The notes beneath the pieces are model-generated. The model was given only the letters and a program-made list of their open reading frames with translations. It ran no database searches and was not told where the DNA came from. Of a stretch of 64,000 nt of DNA, positions 12,501 to 22,339 are shown in pieces; position 1 is the first letter of the stretch, and each line of letters starts with the position of its first letter. This DNA is from Perca fluviatilis (lineage: Eukaryota > Chordata > Actinopteri > Perciformes > Percidae). The stretch covers positions 7,409,614 to 7,473,613 of the forward strand of contig NC_053120.1 in NCBI RefSeq assembly GCF_010015445.1, read 5' to 3'. Both the position numbers and the translations under genes were made by a program.

Positions 12501-13970
12501 TTTGAATTTGTTCAAATGTGTTTTTAGATATTAATAGCGGGAAAAAAATGATCTGACCTCATCTCTTTCCATACTATCAGAGATCCAGAGCTGTGGGCTC
12601 CACGGTCGGCCGCTGCCTCGCTTCCAGGTCGTGCTTCATTTTGGAGACGAGTGCCTGGACCCGCAGAGACAGAGACGGACCCTCACAGTCCAGGTGACTG
12701 CCCATATTGTAGGACCAGATGCTGCGCTCATATAGCGCTGTAACGACTCCAAAAGTTGCTGTGCGATTAATTGTTTCGGAAATAATTGAGATTAACCATA
12801 TAATTGTCTCTTTCGGTCAAATTTCTAAATATTTATTTATGTATTACTTTTTAAAACAAATGTAAAGTTTTGAATGAAACCACCGAATACATCTTTTGGT
12901 TATATATCACTGTTATGTGATCCATGTAATGGAATAACACAAAGTAAACAACGCCTCTTATCCTAAAACATTTTCTGATTGTATCCCCCCTTTTCAAAAA
13001 GGGTCAGCTGCCAACAACTAACAATTTTAATGATAAAAAAAATTATAGTCCGACCAATAATAACTTTTTACAATTAGGCATATCTAAACAAAATCAACAA
13101 TTGCCAGTCATACGCCTTAGCTAATGTTAGCAATTAATTGCGGTTAGACAAAGAAACTGTGACTATGTAAAAAAAAAAATTGTCAATTAGACAATAATTG
13201 TTACAGGCCTAAATACATAATCTATGGAAAATATATTTGACTCATTTTTGTTGCTATGAACGTGTATTGGGTCAAGTTCCAACAACTAGCATAACTTTAG
13301 CTCAACAGTCCTACCAATAATTACTTATATAATTACTATTTGGCATATCTAAACAAACTCAACAACCGTCATACCCCTTAAGACCTTAGCTAATGTTAGC
13401 AATTAATTGCGGTTAAACAAAGAAATCGCGATAATGTAAAACAAATGTAAACAATTATGTAATAACTGTTACAGGCCTAACACTCATATTAAAGTTATGT
13501 TTGATAAGCCATGCCTCACATCTCCACATTGCACTTCCATGCACCTATAGATTACTTTCAGTTTTGTCATTTTGCACTTTTAAAATGAGATTTGAGGATT
13601 TGAAAGTCTGTAAGAACTTCTTCATAGTCAAAGTGTTTCAAAACTTTAAATTCAGTTTCTGAACGAGTCTTGCAGAGATTCAGCACTAGCCTAACTTTTT
13701 AGGTTTTCAAATATGAGTTTTTGATATATTTTTTTAATACTGATCTGAGCTCATAAAAGTGACAGTTGGAAGCCCTTCACTGACCTGTGTGGCCTTCCTG
13801 TGTTTCAGGTGGAGCCGCTGTTTGCCAAGCAGCTCCAGTACTACGCCCAACAGATGGGCAGCCACTACTACCGTAGCTACGAGCACCCGGGGGTCACGGA
13901 GCACATAAACACCTCTGAGGACTACCAGAGGACCATCACACACCACCACAGCAGCAGCCTGCAGGAGTGA
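6162..13970 (+). CDS. irf4: interferon regulatory factor 4 (spliced, complete)
   Basis: Eight coding exons (6162-6359, 7159-7345, 7816-7892, 8534-8672, 8980-9081, 10949-11317, 12581-12693, 13809-13970) join in frame to 1347 nt, giving 448 residues; human IRF4 has 451. The N-terminal DNA-binding domain (about residues 15-122) has the five conserved tryptophans at 21, 36, 48, 68 and 87. Its recognition-helix sequence RCALNKSND spans 92-100, which contacts GAAA half-sites. A proline-rich linker (about 129-234) follows. The IRF-association domain (about 235-410) contains LWMGQDGLYARRLCQSR and mediates pairing with PU.1/Spi-B and other partners. IRF4 is a nuclear regulator of B- and T-cell differentiation and of pigment cells. 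The start ATG at 6162 is chosen because a 3' splice site (ACAG, to 6159) lies just before it; an in-frame ATG at 6135 would be intronic. All junctions are GT-AG. Teleosts have irf4a and irf4b, and I cannot say which this is. Confidence 0.96.
6453..6504 (+). repeat. (TA)n microsatellite in irf4 intron 2
   Basis: About 26 uninterrupted TA copies, 94 bases after the exon 2 donor. Confidence 0.95.
7159..7345 (+). CDS. irf4: irf4 exon 3
   Basis: The acceptor is GTCTGCAG to 7158 and the donor GTCAGT starts at 7346. It encodes AWALFKGKFREGID through ISDPYKVYRVIPEGAKK, completing the DNA-binding domain with the last two tryptophans and the recognition helix. Ends in phase 1. Confidence 0.95.
7816..7892 (+). 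CDS. irf4: irf4 exon 4
   Basis: The acceptor is TTGTTTAG to 7815 and the donor is CAG|GTGATT. It encodes 26 linker residues rich in Pro, Ser and Tyr (PMSYQVHSPYPALQTQ), matching the human MSMSHPYTMTTPYPSLPAQQ segment. Phase 0 at the end. Confidence 0.9.
8534..8672 (+). CDS. irf4: irf4 exon 5
   Basis: The acceptor is CTGTAG to 8533 and the donor is G|GTACGT. It encodes the linker segment CGWRDYCQEQ to LPWQGPSMEN, aligning with human RSWRDYVPDQ and HHWQGPACENG. Ends in phase 1. Confidence 0.93.
8980..9081 (+). CDS. irf4: irf4 exon 6
   Basis: The acceptor is TGTGCAG to 8979 and the donor is G|GTAAAC. It encodes GYQLRASIYSYGPADSQ to DASIRSAEALS. The last part is nearly identical to human PSIRSAEALA, just before the IRF-association domain. 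Ends in phase 1. Confidence 0.93.
9737..10156. mobile_element. short DNA element carrying a RecQ-like helicase fragment
   Basis: Lies in irf4 intron 6. The left end CTTAAGCTGACAAG and the right end (reverse complement CTTAAACTGAAGCT) are imperfect inverted repeats. A palindromic segment (CCAGACCCACATCC and its inverse GGGTCTGG) lies just inside the left end. The minus strand encodes part of a helicase-like protein at 9853-10059. No target duplication was confirmed, and the superfamily is not assigned. Confidence 0.55.
9853..10059 (-). pseudogene. RecQ/SF2 helicase N-terminal fragment (transposon-borne)
   Basis: A 68-codon open frame with a motif-0-like segment (SLRKEQRTALKSFLKKED) directly followed by a Walker A motif, GVLPTGYGKSL. 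This order is that of RecQ-like superfamily 2 helicases (compare MPTGGGKSL in RecQ). The frame runs out after VVVVS, before any DExH box, so it cannot be an active helicase. It lies antisense in an irf4 intron, inside a short element with inverted ends, and is best read as a remnant of a transposon-encoded helicase. A second, more decayed relative is at 21083-21289. Confidence 0.6.
10949..11317 (+). CDS. irf4: irf4 exon 7
   Basis: The acceptor is CCTATCAG to 10948 and the donor is G|GTGAGA. It encodes 123 residues starting DFRLHVSVYFRE and ending LLHTQDYLTG, most of the IRF-association domain, including SLERGVLLWM and YARRLCQSRVYW. The segment between CHITPEEKHYLPPGG and the SSLERG motif differs from the mammalian sequence. 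Ends in phase 1. Confidence 0.95.
11318..12580. other. irf4: irf4 intron 7, nothing recognised
   Basis: AT-rich intron with no transposon termini, long simple repeats or convincing extra exon that I can see. Confidence 0.5.
12581..12693 (+). CDS. irf4: irf4 exon 8
   Basis: The acceptor is CTATCAG to 12580 and the donor is CAG|GTGACT. It encodes EIQSCGLHGRPLPRFQVVLH and FGDECLDPQRQRRTLTVQ, matching human GRSLPRFQVTLCFGEEFPDP. Phase 0 at the end. Confidence 0.95.
13002..13482. repeat. imperfect tandem duplication in irf4 intron 8
   Basis: Two blocks of about 215 bp (13002-13216 and 13269-13482) share, in the same order, CCAACAACTA, GGCATATCTAAACAAA, CTTAGCTAATGTTAGCAATT, GCGGTTA and GTTACAGGCCTAA. 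They differ by substitutions and small indels, so the duplication is old. Confidence 0.75.
13809..13970 (+). CDS. irf4: irf4 exon 9 (last coding exon)
   Basis: The acceptor is GTGTTTCAG to 13808 and the stop TGA is at 13968-13970. It encodes VEPLFAKQLQYYAQQ to EHINTSEDYQRTI and ends HHHSSSLQE, closely matching the human C-terminus (EDYHRSIRHSSIQE). Confidence 0.96.
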   Translation: MEPLFAKQLQYYAQQMGSHYYRSYEHPGVTEHINTSEDYQRTITHHHSSSLQE

Positions 13971-14119
13971 TCTCAGTAGGTTCAAGTGACTGTTGAAAAC
14001 TTCAAGATGCAGCAGTGACCTTTGACCCAAGAGCCCGGAAAACTCAGAGACAGGAGGACAATGTATTATTCATAAAAATGAAGGACATTTAGTGACAGTA
14101 TGCAGTTTGCCCTGTAGGG

Positions 14120-14120
<1 letters not shown>

Positions 14121-14172
<52 letters not shown>

Positions 14173-14219
14173 TGTGTGTGTGTGTGTCTGTGTGTGTGTC
14201 TCTGTGTGTGTGTGTGTGT

Positions 14220-14288
<69 letters not shown>

Positions 14289-14298
14289 TGTGTGTGTG
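14121..14298 (+). repeat. (TG)n microsatellite after the irf4 stop codon
   Basis: About 178 bases of TG with a few TC and TA interruptions, starting 151 bases after the irf4 stop codon. Confidence 0.95.
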
Positions 14299-14446
14299 CA
14301 GCAGGAACAAAAGTTGCAGTATTATTTTTTTCTCTCCTTACTGTATTTTTATAACAGGAATATTTTTCCATTTCATACCGACTATGCAAAGAAAACTGAC
14401 AGCTTAGGTGATTGTACTGTAGAAAACTGTGTGGTGAATTTTAGTG

Positions 14447-14977
14447 CCTGAAAGTGCTCATGTTATGCTATTTGACTTTTTCCCTTTCATTTATTGTGTC
14501 ATATATCTTTTTTGTGCACGTTATAGATTTACAAAGTGAAAAAGCCCAAAGTCCCCCCCCAAAGGGACTTAGCATCTCCAACAGAAAACACTGTTCACCA
14601 ACTGCTCCAAACAGCTCTATTGTAGTCCAGCCTTTACTTCAGAGACAAACGTGGTCACTTTGTAACACACGTTATAATGCTCGCCTAGCTGCTAGCGTGG
14701 CACGCCCTCATACTCTGCTTCTGACTGGCAGAGTAGTCCTTACCGAGGTACTGCGCATGTGCGACTCCCAGCAAAGATGGAACAGAAGTGAGACGCCTCA
14801 TTCTGTAGCTAAAACAGAGAGCTCAACACACAGGGTGAAAAGAGGAGCTGCAGCATTGTGCAGTACAACAAAAATATGGTGTTTTTTTGAAAATGAAACC
14901 ATGTAAACCTATTCTGATATAACCTCCAAATACAATTATGAACCTGAAAATATGAGCATAATATGAGCACTTTCAGG
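14447..14977. mobile_element. MITE with about 23-bp terminal inverted repeats
   Basis: The left end CCTGAAAGTGCTCATGTTAT and the right end read in reverse complement, CCTGAAAGTGCTCATATTAT, are nearly identical inverted repeats that extend a few bases further. The interior is shared with the elements at 1284 and 36253. No unambiguous target duplication was seen. Confidence 0.75.
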
Positions 14978-15029
14978 TGATTGTTAGACATACCAGTCTC
15001 AAGGAACTGTGTGAATGTGACAGGTCGTT

Positions 15030-15100
15030 GTTGCAAATGAGAAGTTGTTCTCAAATCGACTTACCTGGATAAATAAAGGTTAAATAAAAATAAAAAAAGG
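15030..15100 (+). repeat. LINE 3' tail fragment
   Basis: Contains AGTTGTTCTCAAATCGACTT followed by ATAAATAAAGGTTAAATAAA and an A-rich end. The same kind of 3' tail closes the LINE fragment at 39565-39615. Confidence 0.5.
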
Positions 15101-16529
15101 CTGTACAGTAAACATGAAGCTGGAGCCAACGTGCAGTTAGCTTAGCACAACAGACTGGAAACGGGGAAACTGCTAGCCTGGCTTTGTCAAAAGTTGACAA
15201 AATCCACCCACCAGCACGTCTAAAGCTCACAATTTAACACGTAATATTTTGTTTGATCAGTACAAAACTGAAGTGTAAAAACATCAAATTCACCATTTTA
15301 TGGGAGCCATAAGCCTGACTGTCATTTTCACACTGTTTTAATTCATACAAATATCTAACAATATATAATGTGTTATACAGTATGTGAGCTTTAAAAGGTG
15401 CTGGGAGGAAGATATTTTATCTCTGGAATGAGCCAGGCTAGCTGTTTGCAGTCTTTATGCTAAGCTAAGCTTCATATTTGCTGTACAGACATGAGAGTGG
15501 TATGGATTTTCTCTTGTAACACGTCTTCTAAATACCTTTTTGTTACTAGGAGACACTATCACCACCGTTTGGTAAATTATGAATGAAGTCTTGTGCCCGG
15601 CTGTGTTTGTGTGAGAAACTCTCAGGGAGCTGTTTTTAGATAAGCTTTATCAACTTTTGTATGAAATATTTCACTTACATGATATATTTTGGAAATGTGT
15701 CAGAAATCAAATCTGAGAAAGAGTAGGAGTCAATGTTTGGAGGTTTTTTTTTGCCTAAAAAAGAAGCACATTTCTGTTTTTAAAAATAATAATAAAAGGC
15801 ATATAAGTGCAAAAGAGTGACGGCCTCTGTTCATATCTGTGCGAGCTCTTTGGGTAACGTCAGTACTATGTGTGCTGCGTCTGAACAGGAAGTGTGGCTC
15901 AGATGCAGGATGAGGCGGGTTAATCAAGCACTTCGTTATCACAAACAAATGTGATGACATCACGGGGGAGGAGAGAGAGAGGTAGAGGTTGGCCACGCTT
16001 TCCGCGCTACGCTGGAGAGAAAGCCTTCCTGGCTTCTGCTCACAGATTAGAGTCTGTTTCCACTTCCACGGAAAACAATCGCGAAAAAACCCACAAAAGC
16101 ATCTGTCACAGCCATAAAATGATTTACAAGAAGAGCAGGGAAGATGCCATAACTTGATAGGGTTGCCTGTGAAAAACAAATTGTGATGTTTTACTTTGAA
16201 ATCCACTGACTAATTGAAAGTTGATTATGACCCCTAACACAGCTGACAGAGCTGCAACTAATGACTGTTTTCATTATCGATTAATGTGCTCATTTTGGTT
16301 TTAATTAACAGATTCATTGTTAAGTCCATAAAATGATGTAAGATAAAAGTCAAAAGAATCACAAATCTCCCGGCCAAATGTTAGGTCTTCAAATTGCTTG
16401 TTTTCACGAAAAAACTCAAAGATATCAAATTTATTACGATATAAAGCACATAAAGCAGAAAAGCAGTAAAGTGTGTAGAATATTGCCAGCCTTATCCTCA
16501 TCCCTTAAAAACCATGCTACGCTAGAGAT

Positions 16530-16531
<2 letters not shown>

Positions 16532-16569
<38 letters not shown>
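16532..16569 (+). repeat. (GT)19 microsatellite
   Basis: Uninterrupted GT dinucleotides between irf4 and exoc2. Confidence 0.95.
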
Positions 16570-16572
<3 letters not shown>

Positions 16573-16924
16573 AGGGTTTGCAGTGGGAAATAAAAATGTT
16601 ATTTTCAAAAAAGAAAACTGCCGTCTAATCCAGTATATATAGACTAGGGATCTTCATATGGGGGTCCAGGACCTTTAGGGGGTCCTCAGAGTTACTGCAG
16701 GGGGGGCCACCAACATATTAATAGCAAAGAGAAATCAGCCTATTTGTGTTTTTATTTTATTCACACAACATTGATGACAGGCTTTACTGGCCTGTAGGTA
16801 AGGTAGCCATCCACAGTTAATTAATTAATAATTAATTTTAATTTCCCCACTGGGGATCAATAAAAGTATAAATTATAATTAGAAATTAAAATGAAGGCTT
16901 TACTGTGCTACATGTATGTTTAAC

Positions 16925-18335
16925 ATTAAAGTAAGTAAAGTTTATTTTTATAGCACCTTTCACAGATAAAAATCACAAAGTGCTTCACAATAAAATGCAA
17001 TACAACACAAGAAGTCACAACACAAGCAAATTGAAATACAAATAGAAAACATAAACAACCATAAAAACCCCTCGACTAAGTAAAAGCCTTCAGCTGCTTT
17101 TTAAAAGATTTGACAGAATCCACACAACGTAGTGAGAGAGGCAAGTCATTCCACAGCCTAGGAGCCACTGTTGGAAATGACCGATCCCCTCTAGTTTTAA
17201 AATTAGTGCGGGGAACCACTAATAGCATCTGACCTAATGATCACAGACTACGGGTGGGGGTATGTAGCTGTATCAAATCAGAGATGTATGAAGGAACTTG
17301 ACCGTGCAAGGCTCTGAAAGTAATGACCAGGATTTTAAATTGAATTCTATACTGGACTGGTAACCAGTGAAGTGCTGCTAAAACAGGTGTGATGTGTGCT
17401 CTTTTGTTAATGTGCATTAAAAAGCCTTGCAGCAGAGTTCTGAACAGTCTGGAGACGATAAAGCTGATTCTTACTCAGACAGGTAAAAAGACTGTTACAG
17501 TAATCTAAACGTGAAGAAATGAAAGCATGAATGATCATCTCTAATTCATCCTTAGTTAGTCACAAGTGTTCTTAACTTAGAAATATTTCTCAGTTGGAAG
17601 AAACAGTTCCTCACTAATAATTTAGAGTGGTGATCCAACGACATAGCTGAATCAAAAACCACACCTAAGCTCCTGAGACTCGGCTGGACAGACGAGCCTA
17701 AGTCCCCAATATGCTGCTTTATCTCAGGGATACGACTTTCAGGGGCGATAATTAGAGTTTCTGTTTTATCTGAGTTCAGAAGCAGAAAGTTGTCACATAA
17801 CCACTGTTTGATACTAGTCAAACAGTTTATTAAAGATGACAGTTTAGAGAACTCAGTTTCCTTAAACGAGCAGTACAGTTGGATATCATCTGCATACAGA
17901 TGGTACGATATGTCACTAAATTGACTAATTAACTGTCCTAAAGGAAATATGTACAAGAGGAACAGAATAGGTCCCAAGACAGAACCCGGAGGTACCCCAC
18001 ACGACAACTCTGCAGTTTCATGTTTGCATAAACACTAAAACTTCTACCATTAAGGTAGGATGAGAACCATTTTAAAACTGATCCAGACATCCCAACCAGA
18101 TCACAAAGTCTATTTATCATAATGTTATGATCGATAGTATCAAACGCAGAAGAAAGGTCCAATAGGACCAAAACTGTAAAATCCTTTGAATCAGCGGACA
18201 TCATAATATCACTAGAAACTTTAAGAAGTGCAGTTTCCGTAGAATGCCTTTTACGGAAACCAGACTGGAATTTATCAAACAGCTCGTGCTTCTCTAAGAA
18301 AACGGTGAGTTGCTCTGCTACAACTTTTTCAACAT
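16925..18335 (-). mobile_element. 5'-truncated L2-type LINE with reverse transcriptase
   Basis: On the minus strand, successive reading frames encode RT motifs in the correct order: FQSGFRKRHSTETALLKV, then LLDLSSAFDTIDHN, then [14 protein letters not shown] and [11 protein letters not shown] (catalytic YADD). The C-terminal RLDYCNSL-like and ALHWLPVQ-like segments follow. The 3' end has the L2-style terminus with short TAAG/TACTT-type repeats near 16925-16950. A frameshift near 18000 and several stops make it inactive. It lacks the endonuclease and all of ORF1. Confidence 0.85.
17552..18204 (-). pseudogene. L2 reverse transcriptase remnant, frameshifted
   Basis: Two overlapping minus-strand frames (18204 down to 17938, and 18007 down to 17552) together cover RT palm motifs including DLSSAFDTIDH and YADD. 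A one- or two-base shift near 17990-18007 separates them. It is a decayed retrotransposon gene and not a host gene. Confidence 0.85.
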
Positions 18336-18531
18336 GTTGTATAAATATATGAATATGTATATTGTATATATTTTAATACCTTAGTATTGTATGCACCATA
18401 TAAAGGTATGTGTAAAGGCTTTAGGTCGCCCTACACGTTATTGTAGGCCCAGTTTAATTTGCAGCTAAATTTTTTACAATTTAGTAGGGGGTCCCTTAGC
18501 CCAAAAAACATTGAAGACCCCTGATATAGAC

Positions 18532-20680
18532 AGACTGGGTTGTCATTTTATTCCAATGATATGTAACACTTTGATATTTAATTATCACGTGATATTGACC
18601 AACATATAAAGACAGCAACAAAATGTATTATTGTTGTCTACTATCCAATAAATGGCTGTAACTCACTGAGGACAAACGTCACATGGAGCTCCAAAACACC
18701 TAAATATTTTTCACATTGAAAAATAACACAAATGCGCTGTTTTTTATTTTAAATATGGTATGTTCACACAAAGTAATGCATGAGGGTGACTTTATACTGC
18801 AGAATGGAAGGGTAGGTTCCCTTAATCATATGATGTTTAACACTTGAACCAAGCAAGCAATAGACAGACATTTCCGGTGTGACTTCTGTTTCTTGATGAT
18901 CTTTGTAATGTCTGCTGTGTTTTTGCAAGTCTATCTGCGTGAATACTGAAAGTAAACTGTCACAAAAACAGTCCAGGTGAGCTAATCTAAATTTCCTCTG
19001 GTGTGTCAAATGTCTCCATTCCTTTTAATTACCCACTCGCACTGAATTTGTTTTGCGGGTCTCGTCATCCGAATGGAACAGAGTGCAGGAGAATAGAAAA
19101 AAAAATATATAGAAAAAAAAAAAAAACTCCCCCTTCTCACCTCTGTTACTGTAAACAGAGAGCGGATAAGGGTTTAGGCTTTGAAATTACTTTTGTGAAT
19201 GAATCCGTGGGAGGGCAGAGAGCTAAGTTTAGAACTCAGAGAATCAAAACAACTCCTGCGTGCCCTGCATGGCTTTCCCCTAAACGTAGATGGCAAACCA
19301 AGACAGAAAAAAAGCTCTGAGGGGCATGAATGTAGAAAATAACAGAAAGTTGTAACCAGAAGCTGTGGTCCTGATCCATCACAACGGTGTCCACATTAAA
19401 AAGTAAACTAAAAAAACTTATTTTCTCAGGCATTTGATTAACTACAGTGTGTAATGTGCGTGAGTGTGTGCACATGCATGCATGCGTGTGTGTGGGGGGT
19501 GAATTAGCATTTTGTTTCCTTTTATGAATCGTTTTGTTGTGCTGATGCTTATACTGTATTCTTATTACTGTGTATGCTATGTTATAATGTGTATGCTGTT
19601 TTTAATGTAAAGCAGTTTGGGTTTCTGTGTGATGAAAGGTGCTATACAAATAAAATTGCCATTGCCGAAAGACTACTGAAATGTACAGGTGGAGCTTGGT
19701 CAAAATTGTGGGGTTCAACTTCTGCTACAACTCAACAGCGAGTCCACCTTTGTCCCCAGATAACCTTGTGTCTTTGTCAAACTTTCTCATGTCAGCTGTG
19801 GGTGTGTTGCCGTCTGTCTCCTCTGGCTGAGTGACTAGACCTACCACAACCGTACCGCTCGCTCTGTGAGTCCCTACGCCCACGACCATAATCACACTTT
19901 CTGTTCTCGCCGTGTTCCTCTGGGATCCAATAACAGCCTGTTCTGCTCGCTGCCCTGAATAACGGCCTACACTGCCCCCACCCTCCACACCCTGCACACG
20001 CCCTGGGCTCACCCTCTTCCCAGCAAGCTAGACAACTTCATGCCAGACAGCATGAGTGAACTGGTGAGCTGGAGCTCCAGAGATGAATGGCCTAAACCCG
20101 CTGGTTTGAACCGTGGTGCACACAGACCAACTGCCTGCAAATGTGCACTGACGCAAAATGGGTCACTTGAGTGTGACGTACGGATCTGTTATGTGTAAAG
20201 ACAAGATAAGGGATCGGTTTGCAGAGGCTTCACAGGTTTGGCCACAGTCATTGACACCTCTGTATGTACAAAGAGTAGTTTACGTGGGTCTGCATTGGTG
20301 TAAACATGCAGGTCATACTTGTTTCTGGACGTTGGCCCCAGAAACATTTTGCTGAACTGTACACTTGCATGTGGATGACTGACAAGAGATTGGGACTACA
20401 CTACATGGTGCATTATTTACGTAAACATCACAATACAACGTAATCCAGTACAGGAACACCACAAATTATACCGTCAAATCTAATTAGCACTTCTTTGACA
20501 TATATGCTTATTCAAGGTTGCATTTGATACATTCTAGGTTCGGAAATAATAATAATGATGTAATACCATACCATTTCTACTGCACCGCCTTTCATTATAA
20601 AGTCAAAAAAGAACACATTGATGTAATAATGTAGAATTTGTGTTGATAACCAAAGGACAACTGAGTGTACTGGAATAAGG
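18532..20680. other. irf4-exoc2 intergenic region, mostly unrecognised
   Basis: The only recognisable piece is an L2-like 3' tail at about 19590-19667 (TAAAGCAGTTTGGGTTTCTG, then AAAGGTGCTATACAAATAAA). The rest shows no coding exon, RNA gene or transposon end that I can support. Confidence 0.45.
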
Positions 20681-20683
20681 AGA

Positions 20684-21660
20684 GATGATCTCCGCCAAGG
20701 AGATTAGGTTCTCTCTCAAGCCCTCTCTTAAATCAGACTTAAATCAGTCTTTACCCTGCCAGCTCCCTAGCACAAACTCCATGTAATGTCTGATTGAGCC
20801 AACGTATGAATAAAGCCGCTCATTGAGCGGAGAATTCATGCTGATGTTTGTATCATGCTGCTTGCGTGAAAAGCGGAAGAAAACAAACGCCCAAACGCCC
20901 GATTTTGAAGGGTGATTTATACGAAGAGCCTGACGTGGTCATACTCAGATTCTAGTCAGAATATGAGTCAGATACTGCTCCGCTGGGCTGTGATTATGGG
21001 GCGTGTTTCAACCGAACCAGGAAAGAAAATGCCTCTGCACTCAATTGGATAGACCTACAACCAATCAGAGCAACGGATAGACCTACAACCAATCAGAGCA
21101 ACGGAGACAGACGTCACAGAAGCTGCAAGTCAAAGGCCGTCTTCGACAGATCAAAGGCAGAGGCGGCAGTTTCCGTGTCGTGAGGACGGGTGTGGCGATG
21201 TGTATACTATACGTGATCACAGTTCTCTGTTCCCCTTTTAAAATGAATGCGCTGTCGAGATCTTCTATAACAGACGCAATGGCAGCCATCTTTGTTGTAA
21301 ATTAATTCAACCCAAGCCCTCTTTGGTGACGTGGTTGATTACGTTACTGTTGATCATCTGTCCATCATTGTATAAAGCCCGCCCCCGACAATTTGATTGG
21401 TCCGAACAGCTCTGGTTCGAGCATACATGCTCCACAACGGATCAAGTCCAGACCGAACTTCCCGACCTCAACTGTTGTGGGGGCGGGGCTAAGTTAGGCT
21501 GGCATCCAGGCTAACAAAAAATGTCTAACTGGAGAGACATCAAGATTCGTGAACTTCAGTCGCGGTGTAATCCGCGTCATGTCCGGCCTCCTGTACGCTC
21601 TACCCAGGTGCCACCCCTCGCCTAAACCAAACAGAGTATTTCCAGTAGGTGAAAACTCAT
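20684..21660. repeat. composite interspersed repeat
   Basis: The left part (GATCTCCGCCAAGGAGATTA then GGTTCTCTCTCAAGCCC) and the right part (CGCTCTACCCAG, CTCGCCTAAACCAAACAGAG) are found joined, with less between them, at 24118-24250. This copy therefore has an insertion of roughly 0.8 kb, including the helicase-fragment element at about 20935-21513. Confidence 0.55.
20935..21513. mobile_element. second short element with a decayed helicase fragment
   Basis: On the minus strand the frame at 21083-21289 begins MAAIASVIEDLDSAFILKGEQ and resembles the N-terminus of the fragment at 9853-10059 (LEDLEFSFSLRKEQRT). It has no Walker A motif. It sits inside the composite repeat at 20684-21660. A 24-bp tandem duplication (ATAGACCTACAACCAATCAG plus four bases) lies at about 21050-21101. 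Boundaries are approximate. Confidence 0.45.
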
Positions 21661-22339
21661 CTGACACACACACACAATCTCCTGTTGTGTGCTAAATGTG
21701 TAAAAGGGGAACTCCAGATAACGTACCGTACGCACCTGATTCTCCTGACATTGTCCGGAGTCAATATAAGAAAACAGCTTCAGTTAGTTAGCAGGATGTT
21801 GGCGGCTAAATACTTAAGGGATGTCAGTAAACTTTGGTGAACATTTAGCCATTTCAAGGGATTTGTTTCTCACCGCAAATCGTAGCAGCCAGCAAATCAG
21901 CATGACCATCTATCACTCCGGTATGTCCATTTTGTTGCAGATCTACGTAGGTGCATGTGCTGAGGCCTATGAGGCCTTTTGCAGAGGTATGCCTGAGTGT
22001 CTGTCACACATCCCTCAAGAGCTACTGTAAATGAAGTAGCCATTTGTAGAAAGTCAGATAGCCGCCAATCGTTGCTGAAAACATGTCGTTGCTGAAAACA
22101 TGTCAAATAAAATGAACTGTCGGGCTCAAATTTTAAGCCAAGACGGACGGGAAGTCCTAAAAACGTGATCAGAATAATGGAAAGATTCAACACTTACAGT
22201 TCCAGGACAACTAAGAGAACTTGATCTGCTGATTGAAGAACGTGTGAGGCGGTCAGAAGCACCCGAACAAACAAGCAGAGTAGGGGGACCTTGAGTTGAA
22301 ATTGTTGCCGTTTTTGACAAAAAAACCAAATGAAACCAT

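Larger units (their letters stand above)
13971..15800 (+). other. irf4: probable irf4 3' untranslated region (end uncertain)
   Basis: IRF4 transcripts usually have long 3' untranslated regions. This one contains a long TG microsatellite, an inserted MITE (14447-14977) and a LINE 3' tail (about 15030-15100). The AATAAA at 15791-15796 is a candidate end, but the AATAAA copies near 15075-15095 belong to the LINE tail. The true poly(A) site cannot be decided by eye. Confidence 0.35.
16645..18523. mobile_element. hAT-type DNA element interrupted by an L2 LINE
   Basis: The ends are inverted repeats: left TAGGGATCTTCA, right in reverse complement CAGGGGTCTTCA. An exact 8-bp duplication, ATATAGAC, lies on each side (16637-16644 and 18524-18531), which is the hallmark of hAT transposition. 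No hAT transposase frame remains. Most of the interior is a minus-strand L2 retrotransposon that must have inserted later. Confidence 0.85.

Noticed and set aside
14092..14451. Open frames of repeated Cys-Val or Thr-His (also at 23242, 27773 and 42471)
   Set aside because: These are translations of TG/CA microsatellites, with no start-site or homology support.
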